The translations under genes were made by a program, and so were the position numbers. The notes beneath the pieces were generated by a model that searched no databases, was not told the DNA's origin, and worked only from the letters and a program-made list of their open reading frames with translations. Positions 1-12,301 of a stretch of DNA of 40,919 nucleotides are shown here, piece after piece. Source of the stretch: Asterionellopsis glacialis (Eukaryota > Bacillariophyta > Plagiogrammaphyceae > Rhaphoneidales > Asterionellopsidaceae); the NCBI GenBank assembly GCA_014885115.2, contig WKLE02001465.1:1-40919 (forward strand). The letters are read 5' to 3'. Positions within the stretch are counted from its first letter, which is position 1, and each line of letters starts with the position of its first letter.

Positions 1-3000
1 GCTTTTGTACTAAGTCTACACAAGCGTTGCACGGAGGCAATTTTTTGATCACCGTGGTAGGCAATGTTTCACTTTTGTCATGGTATGCCATTGTACTTAT
101 TTAGACTACAGATAAATTTAATGCTACAAAAATCATAATAACCCCTTAAAGTATCAAATACATATAGTTGGAGATGCACAAATAGTGACCTTTATTAAAG
201 GAGAGTAGGTTCATTCCATTGCAAAGCAACAAATTTGTCATCCATGATCATGATTGTGGTTTTGTTTAATGCTCTGTATATGTGGTGTGCATTTGAGAAT
301 AACTTTGATATGTGGTGACTATCAATCAAGTATGTGGAAGGAAAACATAATAATAATACCAACAAACATATTTATGTATACTTATACTTTAATTCAAGTA
401 CCAATTCTTCATTGTATACTGCTTATACTATAATTGAGGAAGTGCCAATTCTTCCTTGAAGGGAGATATTATGATATTATAGTCCCCATACACACTAATC
501 AAATAATAACACATAGGGATTCAAAACACACCGTCTGGGGATTGAATTTGATTTCATAGCTCTGAATAACATTATGTAATTCAATTTTTAAAAAAAACAA
601 GGATTCTAGTTGAGCCAGAGTTTTGGTCAAATAATGGCAAGAATTCCTTCAGTTAAGATTGGGGATATCTCATAGTCCCTTGAAACCTCTAAAATGGATT
701 GATAACTGAAATTTCATAAGAAAAAAATATGATAGATTTTAGTTCACTAAATTGTTTTGTTGAACCAGTGTATATAATTTTCAAAGGGTGTGTGCACACC
801 TCAATTACTGACATGAGAAAGAAATAGTGATCTTGAGGTGGTGTCAAAAATTGGATCTCTGCAGGTGGTAGGGATCTATACACCATCAATCCACAATCAT
901 GTGGTTGGTTTACTAGTAAGATCAAGCTTGGGATTTTTGTCCAAAAAAAGAAGTTCAAAACTTGAAAAGTTTCATGATTATTTGTGGTTTGGAATATTTG
1001 ACAGAACAGGATAAGTAAGTTATGATCCAATTCACTAACAATGATTGCTTGTAGCATTTCTGATATTGAGAATGGTGACATCATCATGTCATCATAAAAT
1101 AAACAACATTGCTTATTTTGAGCTTGGGATTTTTGGTGCAAATTAGCAATTTTAAGCTTGACAAAAAAAACTTAACTATTGCTTATATTAGTGTGTGGAG
1201 ATTGCAGTAGACCAAGGTGTTACTCTTCCTCTTAATAATATCACTAAGCAGAGTGATAATAAATATACGAGTCACTACATGTACTTGCAAAACAATCAAT
1301 ACAAAACTTTTCTATACACTTTGCTCACAAAAATGAAAATTCTACTGCAGATCTTTTCAATTTTTTTACATTGGTATTTTGGGATTCATTATTTATTTTT
1401 AAAGGGAATTATGACAAAGTAGCCTTTTCTTAGAAAACACAAATTTCTATCCTGGTCTGTTTTACCCCTGGATTAACAAAATTCAATAGAAAAAGAAGTT
1501 TCCATACTTTTGAAAGAAGCAAATAAATTATAGGGTTTCTCTAGATATTCATACTTTGTACATGATAAGAATTTCTCTAGAACAGAGACAGGAAGAAATA
1601 TTCAACATTTTTTTAGTACAGGATTCTTGGTTTTGATGTGATGACCTCATTCTGACAAAATAAAGTAAGCAGCCAACAGACAATTTTTTGCAATTTAATC
1701 CATTTTGGTCAATTTTTAAGCTTGGTATTTCTTACTGAGTGCAAATAAAGCACATAGTATGTTCATGAATTTTGGAAAATAACATTATCTCAACATTAAA
1801 ATGACATGATGTAACCTGTTTGTGTACATGCACTAAATTTTTGTATTTCTATATATTACATATACTATTATATATCAAATAAACCAGCACTTAATGCAAT
1901 GTTTTATTCCTCTATGAAACTACTAGCAGAAGTACACTACTGAAAAAAAAATAGAGTGATTTTTAATGTGTATTGGGTGTGTATTATTGTTTTTATTCTT
2001 CTTCTCTATAGTATACTCCATATTTGATAGTGGAGCTTGAAAATATGAAGGAGATGAAAAGAGTATTGTTTGTAATGGTACTCATGAGAGGCATCCTTGT
2101 CAACACCACTAAATTTGATAAGTTGATTTTTTACTATAAAGGTGGATTGCTTTTTTTGTTACTCAATATACTGGCCACATCATTACAGCACAACAGAAAT
2201 ATTTTCAATATACTTGAGGGATTTCTATTGGTAATACCATGTTATCATGATCAAATTAAAACCCTTTTTGAGTTCCAAATTAAGATATTTTACTAAGCTT
2301 GATAAAATGAAACCATTTTTTAAACTTGGTATCTGAGGACCATATACAATTATTAAAAGTCAGATAGAAAGAAGGTCCAGTTATAAGTCTTACTGACTTG
2401 TTGTTGCTCTATTGTGTGATTATACCATAAAAGTCAGATTCCTGGGGGAAGTCATCATTGGTATATTATATGATTATTCTCATCTTGATGATACCATGTG
2501 AATAATTTGATTCTTATCCTCTGCTTATCCTCCTAGTAGAGGAATATATTCTTAGATGTCATTAGAAAGGATGTAATCATGTGTGCCATAAGAAATTCTT
2601 CTAACTATTATTTAAATACCTAGTAGAGTTAGTTAGATAATCAAGTGTGCACTATCAAGTGTGCCAATCAGAAGATCTCTAAACATAATCTAAAAATTAT
2701 GGGTAGAGGTTTAGTGCCAGGGAGATCTAGTAATTGCTATTGATTTAATCAATCTTTTTGTGCATATTATATCTAGACAGTATGACAACTCTTAACTACC
2801 AAGCCACAATCAAGTCATGGTAAAATTTCAATATCATCTTACTTCTGAGAATTTAAGGATTTACCAATTACTTAAGGACACAACACTTAACATAGCTTCC
2901 ATCTTCGATATCTTGTTCAAACTTAACTTAATCACCAACTAAAGTTAACAATACATTATGAACTTAAAGAACTCAAAATTAAAAACAGGGGAACTTTAGA

Positions 3001-5340
3001 CCTTAATAGTGAACTTGCATCAAACCCTCAAATGTTAACTTTGTCATTGGTCAAAAACTAAATAATTAAGAAAATACCTTATACAACTCTAAACAAACAA
3101 AGTACCTGATCTAGAATGCATGGATACTTAAGTTTTTGATATTCAGGAATATGAAATCATAAACAGTGAACACCTCAGATTCATTTTTCTCACACAACAC
3201 TAACAGCATTCTTGGACCCTAGACTGGAACACACTATGATCTTTTGCTTTTATATGTATATATATTGCATTGTATGAGCTTTCTTGCACTTATGCAGCTA
3301 CTACTAGGTACTAAAGTACTGGATCACCCAACTGACAAAAGAAGAAGCAACACAAAGGTCCACAAAGGTACAGACTAGTATAAGCATTAAAATGAGCTAA
3401 TACAATTGTACCTTGGTAGTTGGCTACTTTTGGAACACCCTATCTAGTATAGCACTAGCAGAAGACATTCTGGGTTGGTTGAAAGAAAACTAAAGCAGGG
3501 AAGTTTATAAATGATGGAAAGTTCTTGTCAAGTAAATGCCTTGTTCTTTATCTACAAAGAGAGGAATATATGATTCATCTCCATAATTCAATGGGCTTGA
3601 GATTCTTTTATAAACATTGATGTAGATCATGGGTTTAAAAACATTAAAAGAATACTTCAATCTATATTGCAAGAAAAACAATACTACTTATGAGCTAGGA
3701 TCACAAGAATACCGAGGAGTGTGCAAAGAATGCCTCTAAAAAGAAGAAGCTTGTTTCTTTATTTTTTGAGATATTCTTGTGCCCCTTTAAACATTTAAAG
3801 TCAAATCAAGAAATGTCATCATCTTACTAGCTATTACCAAATCTAGTTTTGTCTTTGGTCCATGCATAATAGTGCTCTTCAGTAAAGTGTACCATTTATA
3901 GAGATTATACTCTAGTGCCTACTTTTGTGGAGCATCTCCCATGATATCAGGAGGAAGAGAGCCAGCAACAACATCAACAATATTATTAGCAGTTTTACTT
4001 TTTTGTTGAGGCCATTCTTGCACATACTGAACTTTTGGTTATTTGTGGCCCTAAATAAGACCACTTTTTGCTGTCTGGAACTGTGTTTTCATTGATAAGG
4101 TAGACTAAGTCTCCAGTCTCCAGTAGACATTCTAGTAGTGAGTAAATAGTAATTAGTACATATGGGTAAGAAGTTAAGTTAAGAGCACTCAGTAAGCCAT
4201 GATTAGTTCTCTATAATGTGAAGTTCAGCTCTCTTCATTAATGGTCTTTGCTCCAGGGATGCTTAACTATTACATATCATGAAGCAGATCTCAAAAATTT
4301 GTTATGATTCATTAATAAATTCACTATTTGGATTCAAAATGGCATTATCATGTGCAACTTGTAGTTAACACAATTTAGGCCATTTCTGTGGATTACACCT
4401 AGTATTATAGCAGTCTTCCTCCAAACCCTTTATTTTGGCATTCTAAAAAAGCACATCTTCCTTCTCCAGTGATATTCCTCTTCACCAACAGTTTCAAAAA
4501 TTATTTAGCTGATCTGAACAGATCTAGTCAAACCCCTAGCAATTGACAATGACAGGGTGGATTGTTGAATATATTTATTGTTACTTCTCCTTCTTCTTGA
4601 TTTGTCTTAGGGGTAGAAACTAGAAACATTCATTTTACTAGCACTTGTGATGGTTGTTATAGTATATTTTGTATGAGCCTTGTGCTAAAATAAGCAGTAT
4701 TAACCAGAAAATTATTTAGTATTGTCTTTCTGGAAGGAGGGTATGTATGGAGTGTTTATTTATTTCATCAACAATCATAATCAATGTTAAAAACAATGAT
4801 TTCCAGGAAGTCTGTGAATCCAAAAAAAAGGTCAGAGGAGGAACAAAAGGACGGTATACCTCTTAGGGATTCTTTCTATTTTACTAGTCAACATTATTTG
4901 TTAGCTGATTGTATCTGTGAGAGTATAGGGGAGTGAACCTAGCAATAATTTTGTGAAGAAAGTCTTTCCTTTCTTTAGTATGGTACTGAGGTTTAGTAAC
5001 AAAATAACGTCATGATTGGGTTTTTGGTGTTCCTATTTTTAAAAAAAATGCTGGTGCAAAATAGAGATACTAATATGATAATGTGGTATTTGTTCACAAT
5101 GCAGCTATAATAGTATTTCTAAAGGAGAAATCAATGTTAAACAAAAATGGCATTTTCAGTCTAGGGAACAATTTGATTTTGTTCTGTTGTCCTCCATCTG
5201 TCATAACTTTTATGTTTTGGCAATGCAAGTAAGTTATTTGGTCTTTTCACTACCTTAAGACCAGCTGCACCTAAAATAATAAACCACAAGACATCTTTCG
5301 CAAGACATAATATACTCGGAAAAGGGCTAAGGTTATATTT
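1..5340. other. AT-rich, CG-depleted gene-free region
   Basis: No convincing gene is visible on either strand. The longest open frames (689-1141 minus, 2024-2296 plus) begin at TTG rather than ATG and resemble no family I know. By eye I count about nine CG dinucleotides in the first 5,280 bases, with gaps over 1.5 kb, whereas the flanking genes and the other intergenic regions have normal CG content. TG and CA are common. This pattern is expected of long-methylated DNA such as decayed transposable elements, but I could not identify an element, a terminal repeat or a target-site duplication. Depletion ends at about 5,285, just before the VPS18 start. Confidence 0.7.
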
Positions 5341-5345
5341 TCGCG

Positions 5346-5355
5346 CCCCCCCCCC
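5346..5355. repeat. C10 homopolymer upstream of VPS18
   Basis: A run of ten C residues lies about 90 bases before the VPS18 start codon, in the first CG-bearing sequence after the depleted block. It may vary in length between assemblies. Confidence 0.85.
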
Positions 5356-5443
5356 GCCTACTATCTATTATCAGCAAAAACATCTGTTGATAGCAAAATC
5401 GCATCTGTGCACATTTGCAATGCTTCACTAAAAGAACGCAAGA

Positions 5444-8400
5444 ATGGGCACGAATCCCTTTGACGACGACGATGACTATGGTCATGCACCACCGCCATCA
5501 TCGAAACGATCACATAGATCTACCCCTACTGGCGCTGGTGGTGTAAGTACAAATCCCTTCGACGACGATAATGTAATAGCCGACAATCGCCGTGGAACCT
5601 CCAATCGACCCCGAACAGCATCTCAAGCGAAGCTTTCTACAACCACAACGTCAGGATCGACGTCTCGATATTCAAGGGAACGGTCCAAAAATGACCTACA
5701 GCAGCAGCAACAACAACAGCAGCAGGTAGATCCTGCCATTTGGGCTGCTCGTAATGTAGAATGGCCAATTCCATATTCGCTATCGCTTCATTCGTACCAG
5801 AAACTCAATCGCGCCAGTCGACAAGCCGGCATTGCTCTTGGTATTGCTACTGCAAATGCAGACACTCCTGGCGGCGGCGGTGGTGGAGGAGACGATGGCG
5901 ATGACGATGGAGGAGACGGTGGGGCTGGAAGTGGTGGTGATTCGCAGAATTATTATGGTTTTTCAGGACTTATGAGTCGAGTCCTAAATACTTCAGGAAC
6001 GAACGCCAATGCATCCATGGAAGATGACGACATACTTCATTCCAATGATAAGAATGCATCTGCTTCGTCATCACGACCTATACGTCCACCGCGAAATCGG
6101 TGCGTCGCAGCTTCGAACGGTTGGATCGTAGCAGCTTTGGAATGTCCATCTAGCAGTGGTAACAGTAACAATGTTTTACGGTTGGTAAGTAGGTGGAATG
6201 TTAGGAGAGGAAGTTCGGCATTATCTTATGGAGATGGAAATTTAATTGCACTACCTCCACCGGTAATAACCAAGAATAGCAGCGGAGGGACCGGTACGGG
6301 TTCGTCTTCTTCTTCAGCGAATGCAATGATTGGGACTTCCATGATGAGTGATGGTGGAGGTCGGATTGCTCATATTTTTGTGGATCCCACTGGATGTCAC
6401 ACTTTGCTTTCTGCTACGAATGGAGAAGCATACTACTTACATTCCTCCTCCCGGTCTGTACAAAAATTGGCCGGGTTTGGACGTAACGCTGATGGAAGTA
6501 AGGGCAGTGGCAATCACAGCAATGTTGCCGCCAGCAGTGTGATAGCTCTTGGCAAACAAAATGCAGCTGGAATGGAAAGCGCAATCCAAACTGGGTTGAC
6601 ACTGGGTAGCTACGTGACGTCGGTTGCGTGGGATCGTGAGCGGGGTACCGAAGGGTCAACCAAGCGGATTTTGTTGGGAACTAATATGGGAGAATTATAT
6701 GAATACTGTCTTATTAGTCCAAACCAAAGCAGTGAGAGCACATCCGATAAGGCTACAACCGGCAAAAAGAAGGACGACGCAGATGATGATGCCCCCCTTA
6801 CTTCCGACGGTGGTGAAGCTCTGCCTGTACTCCTTCACAAATTGTACACAGCAGAAGCCGAGGCTGGTGAAATTGCAGCCGTCACCGGAGTTCACTTTGA
6901 ACGTCTCTCTCCATCCTCCAAAAAGGGGGGAGCGAGTGTAAGAGATGTGCATAGTTCCGGAACTGCAGGAATGGTCATCTTGGTAGCCACCAGCGGTCGA
7001 AATAAAAGGACCCGTCTTCACACATTTTACTCTCCTGGAAATGGTTCACTTCGAACTGTGCTCGGGGAGGCTTCATCATCCTCTGAAATGTATTCTCTAG
7101 TCGAATTGCCCGGATCAATTGATTTTGCCGACCTTCGACTGTGTGGTGACCACTTTGCTCTCCGTACCGCTTTGGGTATTTATTTTGGTACCATTGATCG
7201 GACTTGGGTTGGTACAACTAAAGGAAAGCAGGGTAAAACGCAAAGGTCGTCGGGAACTGGAACCGGTGTAATTGTCGATGCCGGAATGCTCCCCTACGAC
7301 TCTAATCAGCACAACTCTCGGCACGCACCTTCGTCGTCCGTGATCCCTGTTTCTATATCGTTGACACCTCACCACCTCATTACTCTCAGCGAATCGAGCG
7401 AAGTCAAATTTATCAATCGCGTTGCTGAAAAGGTGATTCAGAAGGAACGAGTTGATTGGGCGTCCATGTCGCCCCCACCATCCACATCTGCATCTTCTGC
7501 TACTGTGCGCGATTTCGGCGTTGTTGATGAAAATCTCTTGGCAATTGGCGAACTCATGATGGATATTCGGAGACCAGATCAAGTTTGGCTTCGCAAGGCG
7601 AGGGCTCTAGTTCATATCTCCTCGAGCTGCGAAGATCGTGACGTGTGGAAGTTTACGCTAGCCAAGTGTTTGGAAATGCCAACCGGGAGGGGAGCGGCAT
7701 CATCGCGAACACGGCTAGCGGGTGCCCCAAGGGGTGAATTGACCAGACAACCGTCTGTTGCATCAGGCGCCCCCAGCATTCCTCCGCTGACCGAAGAGGA
7801 AAAAGCTCAGGAAGCTCTCTTCGAACATGCTAAAGGTCTATGTTCTAACACTGTCCAGAAGGCTGTGGTTACTGCCGTCCGGGCCGAATACCATTTGTCC
7901 CAAGGAAGAGCTGAACTAGCAGCCAAATATCTGGCTCAATGCCCCCCCAGTGTGGCACCATTTGCAGATACTTCTATTCGACTTGCTCTCCCCATGCTCG
8001 GAATTGATGATCCCAAGACATACGGCAATTCTGCAAAGGCGAAGAAGAACTTGAATTCTAGCAACTTGGCCTTGATAACCTACCTGAGTGATAAGATTAG
8101 GGGCGCCAAAATGAATGATGACTCTGTTGTGTCGACTATGATTGGTGCGTGGCTTACCGAATTGTATCTACATGAACGCGAGCGGTCGGGCCCTTCAGTC
8201 GCAACACTTGGTACTGGCGGCTACCAAACCTCTGTGCCTAATCGGGCTAGTAACACCGGATTCAACCAGGCTATGCTCCATAACTTTCTTACAAATTACG
8301 TGCACGATATGGATGCAAAAACAGTGATGCGAATATTGAGCTCGCACGATGTTGGTGCAGCGGAAAGTGCGACTTTTGCCGCATCAAGCGGGGATATCGG

Positions 8401-10108
8401 GACAGCTGTGAACGCAGCCCTCTGTTCTGGTTCCGATGACCTGGTAAGTATGGCAATAAAATCATTTTGCATTGGAGACAATGTGAGGTTCATTGAGTCT
8501 CACCTCTTGGTGCTTTGATGTCTCTTTTTCACTTTTGTTTAGGCTGGAGCAATGGAAGCACTTCGCATTTTGGACGATGCTCCAATGGAAATTGCAGAAC
8601 CATTTTATTACAGACATGCTTCAACCTTGCTCAACCGAGTACCACAGGCAGCATCCCATAGTTTTCTTGGTCGTTATTTGGAAGGTCTCAGTGCCACAAA
8701 GCTATTACCATCAATCATGCATTACGAACAACGGAGGGCCGAGATCGCAGCAGTACCGAAAAAGCAAGAAGAGACTGCGGCGGAGGAGACGAAAACGGAA
8801 ACCATCAAGATTGACGGTACCAAAGCATTCGTTGATGGCGTCGAGATGCAACTTAATTCTCGGCAAATTTCTCAATCTGGGTCTTTTGTGGACGACGGTG
8901 ACGCTTCAACAAAATATTTGGAGGGCGTTATCGAACTTGGTTGTAAAAGCAATGCAATTTATAGTTACCTGATTTCGCTTTACGTGAAGATGGACGACGA
9001 AGAGCCTTTGTACCGATTCCTATCGACACATGTGCCTTCAGCAGGAACGGTGGCAGAAGCAAACAAGAAACTTTTGATGCTAAAAGATAAGCGGTATCGC
9101 TTTGCTGACGATGCCTTTTCATCGCCTCTGGACATGTCATTTGCGCTCCGTACCATTCTTGCTACAGGAAGACATTACCGTTCAGCAATTAAGTTATACA
9201 TGGGGTTTGGAATGCGACAACAGGCAGTCGAGTTAGCCCTGAAGGTGGACCCAGGATTAGCTCGAGAGTTGGCGCGAGACAGCGTTGGAGCCGATGAACG
9301 AAAACGTCTATGGTTAATGATAGCAAGAAGTGCTGCTTCAGAAGGAGACACAAGGGGCGGAAGAGATGTAGTAGCGAAAGTTGTATCCGTTTTGAAGGAT
9401 TGTGGTCCGGACGTCCTTTCAATAGAGGATGTTTTGCCATTCCTGTAAGTGCATTTCCACCTTCTCGTTTCCATTCTTTTTTTTCTCTTTGCTAATCAGC
9501 TTTTTTTTCTCCCTGTTATATCCAGTCCTGATTTTGCACAGATCGATCAAATCAAAGATGAGATTAGCGATGCTCTCACATCGTACTCCTCTAAGATTGA
9601 AAGTTTATTGAAAGAAATGAAGGAAGGTGACCAAACATGCGACGGGCTACGACAAGAAATCAATCGCCTCAGTACCCATAGGATGCAAATGAAGGCTGAC
9701 GCTCGTTGTGCTTTCACAAATGAGCTTGTTTTGATGGCTGGTGAACCTTTTTACGTTTTTCCGTCTGGTTATGTAGCTGTTGAAAGTGCTTTGAAGGATG
9801 AAGTAATGCCTTTCTTGAATGAAAGGCAGCGATCTCGAGCAAAGGAGATCGAAAAAAGCATTGAGCAACTCCAACGTCAAGTGGATTCGCAGGAAGCAAA
9901 ATCAGAGCAAGTGAGCAATGACGCCCTGCTCGACATCGAGGAATTACAGTCTGAGTTAGATGGACTAATCGCCGCGGAGTGCCCCCTGACTGGCTTTAGA
10001 ATGGTGGATAGTATTGATCATGGCTTTGATGGATGTACTGAGGAGGACGATACGTTTGCTCAAGCAAGAAGTTGGGCTGAACAACCGGCTGAAATGAGCT
10101 CCAATTAA
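5444..10108 (+). CDS. VPS18: VPS18 (Pep3/Deep orange), HOPS/CORVET core subunit
   Basis: Three exons, 5444-8443, 8543-9444 and 9526-10108, joined through GT-AG introns of 99 and 81 nt, give about 1494 aa. The second junction restores LPFLPDFAQIDQIKDEI, the typical VPS18 segment after the helical repeats. VPS18 is a core subunit of the HOPS and CORVET tethering complexes in endosome and vacuole fusion. The order is a disordered acidic N-terminus with two TNPFDDD motifs (residues 3-9 and 36-42), a polyQ run and a Gly/Asp-rich tract, then a beta-propeller region, clathrin-type helical repeats (about 1100-1280), a coiled coil and a C-terminal RING-like region (from about 1362). The RING is degenerate: one Cys remains of the first pair, FPCGH has become FPSGY, and a late CPLT has one Cys of a pair. 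It is longer than human VPS18 (about 970 aa), mainly through low-complexity tracts. It converges on the next gene with a 56-base gap. Confidence 0.9.
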
Positions 10109-10164
10109 GTATTTAGAACTTAAAAAATCAAACGAACAAACATACTAATTTATTTTGTACGATT

Positions 10165-12012
10165 CTACTTTGTAATTTGGTTTTCTAGGGGTGATTGTTT
10201 TGCCATGTATTCATAGAACGAAGCATTCTTTTGAGCCAATTTTCCATTGTAAAACGGATCCTTCAGGTTCACCCACCCTTCTTGGCCACCCAGAGCATCG
10301 CTTTCTTCCTTCGTCAGGAGCGCCTTATTGAGGGCGCTGTGTATCTCCTCCTTGTCCAAATCCACGCCGATGAATACAAGTTGGCTACGGTGGTCCCCCC
10401 ACTCATCGGTCCACCATCCGTTTTCTTGCATCCATTCATAGGCTTCTTGATCTTCTTTACTGAAGTTGCCTTTTTTCTCAACTATGAAGGGGTGTTCGCT
10501 GGGATGTAGTTCGATCGCCTGACCAGCTGTCTGGAAGTTCACAGGGAACGCGTGAGAATTTGCAATCCACATCTGGCCCTTTGTCCGAACAACACCCTTG
10601 AAAGCAGCAGGCTTATCGTTTCCTGGACCAACACCATCGCCGCTCTGTAGAGCCATGAACCAGCTTCCAAATCCACCCAAGGCTGTATGCAGACGTTCTG
10701 GATGAAAGGGCATATCCGTGGCGATGAAAGTTGTACTGGATATCCCGTATTCAAGTGTCTCTGGGTTGTGTTCTTCTGCCTCGAGTTCGTGTACCCACGA
10801 AGAGGATCTAGATGCTTCTTCCATGTCAAAGAGACCCGTGTTGATGAGAGTTTTGGAGACATCTAGGTCCCCGTACATGTCTACTGAGGGAATGATGATG
10901 TGCGCGTTCGGGTTGAGCTTCTTCATCATGTTTTCAATTTCCTTCAACTTTTTGGTGTCTCCACCGTTCCTTTCCAAAAGCCGCGAAGCCTTGCTAACGA
11001 CAATAACATTGGCAAATTCGATCTGGTCCAGCCACAATCTTGCAATCGAACGGTTGTCTGTTTGTTCCTTGAGTGCCTCAAGAAGCTGTGCTTCGAATGC
11101 CTCGACTAATCGCATCACCAGCTCCTCCTTACCGCCCTTGGGATTGAGACCCCTTTCCGATAGGAGCTTGTGCAGCTCTTTGATTGGCATAAGCATGGCT
11201 GATTCCACGACCTTCTTCCTTTGCTCTTCCATCTTTGCTTTCCCACCTGGATATTTGTCGGTGACGTCACCAGTGTCGACCCCAGTGTTTCCAATCATAC
11301 CTGATACGTTGTCCTTGTCTGCTAGAGTCTCGATCGAGGTGAGGACATCATAGATGTTGAGCGCATCCACAACTGTGACGAGGGTATCAAGCTTGGCATA
11401 GTGAAATAAAGACTTCTTTTCATCTGTGGCAACCGTTAGTTGTTTCTTACTGTTCATGGCCATGGCCGAGTCTACAGGAGTACTTTCTTCCATACTGTCT
11501 ACATCCATAACGAAGGTCTGCGCAACCGGAAGCGGCTCGCCAATACCGGTAGACTCTATCACAAGATAGTCAAACTTGCCCTCCTCACTGAGCGTCTTGA
11601 CGGTCTTGAGCAGATCTCCCCGTAGCGTGCAGCAGATACAGCCATTGTGCATTTCGACCATCTCCGCATCCTCCTGGACGACTTTGGAGCTCTTGATCTC
11701 CTCAGCGTCCAGATTAATCTCTCCCATATCGTTGACAATAACGGCCATCTTGAGCCTCTCTTTCTCATCGAGTTCATTGTTAAGTCTCAAAATGCGCTTC
11801 AAAAGCGTGGTCTTGCCCGCACCAAGAAATCCGGAAAGGAGGGTGACCTTCATCGTCTGATTCGCATCTTCACTTTCCTTGGAGTCAACCTTTGACTCCT
11901 CCTCAATATGCTTCATATGCTCCATCTCAAGGTTCAACTGGAGCAGCCCAGACTCGATGGATTCAATGGCACTGGAATTGGCACTGCTAGAAGCTACGGA
12001 GGAAGTGCTCAT
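10165..12012 (-). CDS. CobW/COG0523 metal-chaperone GTPase with SAP-like insert
   Basis: A single exon of 615 aa. The G3E GTPase hallmarks are clear: Walker A GFLGAGKT at residues 61-68, the metal-binding CICC at 125-128 in NGCICCTLRGDLL, and IESTGIGEP at 153-160. The C-terminal CobW_C domain follows (GVVRTKGQMWIAN to GDHRSQLVFIGVD). Family members insert metals such as zinc or cobalt into client proteins; the client and metal here are unknown. Two features are odd. Residues about 275-308, between the VVDA strand and the FANVIVVSK strand, read as a SAP-like helix-turn-helix (LHKLLSERGLNPKGGKEELV), absent from typical members. The usual NKxD guanine-specificity motif reads SKAS (340-343). The N-terminus is Ser/Glu-rich with no obvious targeting signal, so cytosol or nucleus is likely. 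Confidence 0.92.
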   Translation of the reverse strand: MSTSSVASSSANSSAIESIESGLLQLNLEMEHMKHIEEESKVDSKESEDANQTMKVTLLSGFLGAGKTTLLKRILRLNNELDEKERLKMAVIVNDMGEINLDAEEIKSSKVVQEDAEMVEMHNGCICCTLRGDLLKTVKTLSEEGKFDYLVIESTGIGEPLPVAQTFVMDVDSMEESTPVDSAMAMNSKKQLTVATDEKKSLFHYAKLDTLVTVVDALNIYDVLTSIETLADKDNVSGMIGNTGVDTGDVTDKYPGGKAKMEEQRKKVVESAMLMPIKELHKLLSERGLNPKGGKEELVMRLVEAFEAQLLEALKEQTDNRSIARLWLDQIEFANVIVVSKASRLLERNGGDTKKLKEIENMMKKLNPNAHIIIPSVDMYGDLDVSKTLINTGLFDMEEASRSSSWVHELEAEEHNPETLEYGISSTTFIATDMPFHPERLHTALGGFGSWFMALQSGDGVGPGNDKPAAFKGVVRTKGQMWIANSHAFPVNFQTAGQAIELHPSEHPFIVEKKGNFSKEDQEAYEWMQENGWWTDEWGDHRSQLVFIGVDLDKEEIHSALNKALLTKEESDALGGQEGWVNLKDPFYNGKLAQKNASFYEYMAKQSPLENQITK

Positions 12013-12133
12013 GGTTGATTATTGATCAATTGCAAGCAATTTTGAAATATGTGCTTCCTGTATTTTATGGATGGAAAGAGATACTGTACCCACAAGTGAC
12101 GAGACAGGCTGATTATGAACTGTACTGGTATTT

Positions 12134-12141
12134 ACCTGGTA
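12134..12141 (+). promoter_or_regulatory. ACCTGGTA motif upstream of CobW gene
   Basis: An exact copy of the 8-mer that recurs in several upstream regions here, 122 bases before the CobW-like start codon. Its function is unknown; it is listed because of its over-representation in 5' intergenic DNA. Confidence 0.4.
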
Positions 12142-12301
12142 TAATATGTACTTCTACGTATTGGATTATTTGTTGTTGCTGGATTTCTGTAGAAATTCCA
12201 AGTTACGGTAGTAAAAGCCTTTTCGGCCGTTTCTCAGCTACAGCATACATTAACAATTATTTAAAAGAATGGCCTTTGTGGCTTCGCACCGTCCTCTCAT
12301 A

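Noticed and set aside
689..1141. 150-codon open frame on the minus strand
   Set aside because: It starts at TTG, lies in the CG-depleted block and resembles no protein; stop codons are simply sparse there by chance.
2024..2296. 90-codon open frame on the plus strand
   Set aside because: TTG start, hydrophobic AT-driven composition and no family resemblance.
4020..4140. Possible retroelement-like reading on the minus strand (LETGDLVYLINEN)
   Set aside because: It is reminiscent of the segment after integrase in some retrotransposons, but it is short and isolated with no reverse transcriptase or LTR seen.
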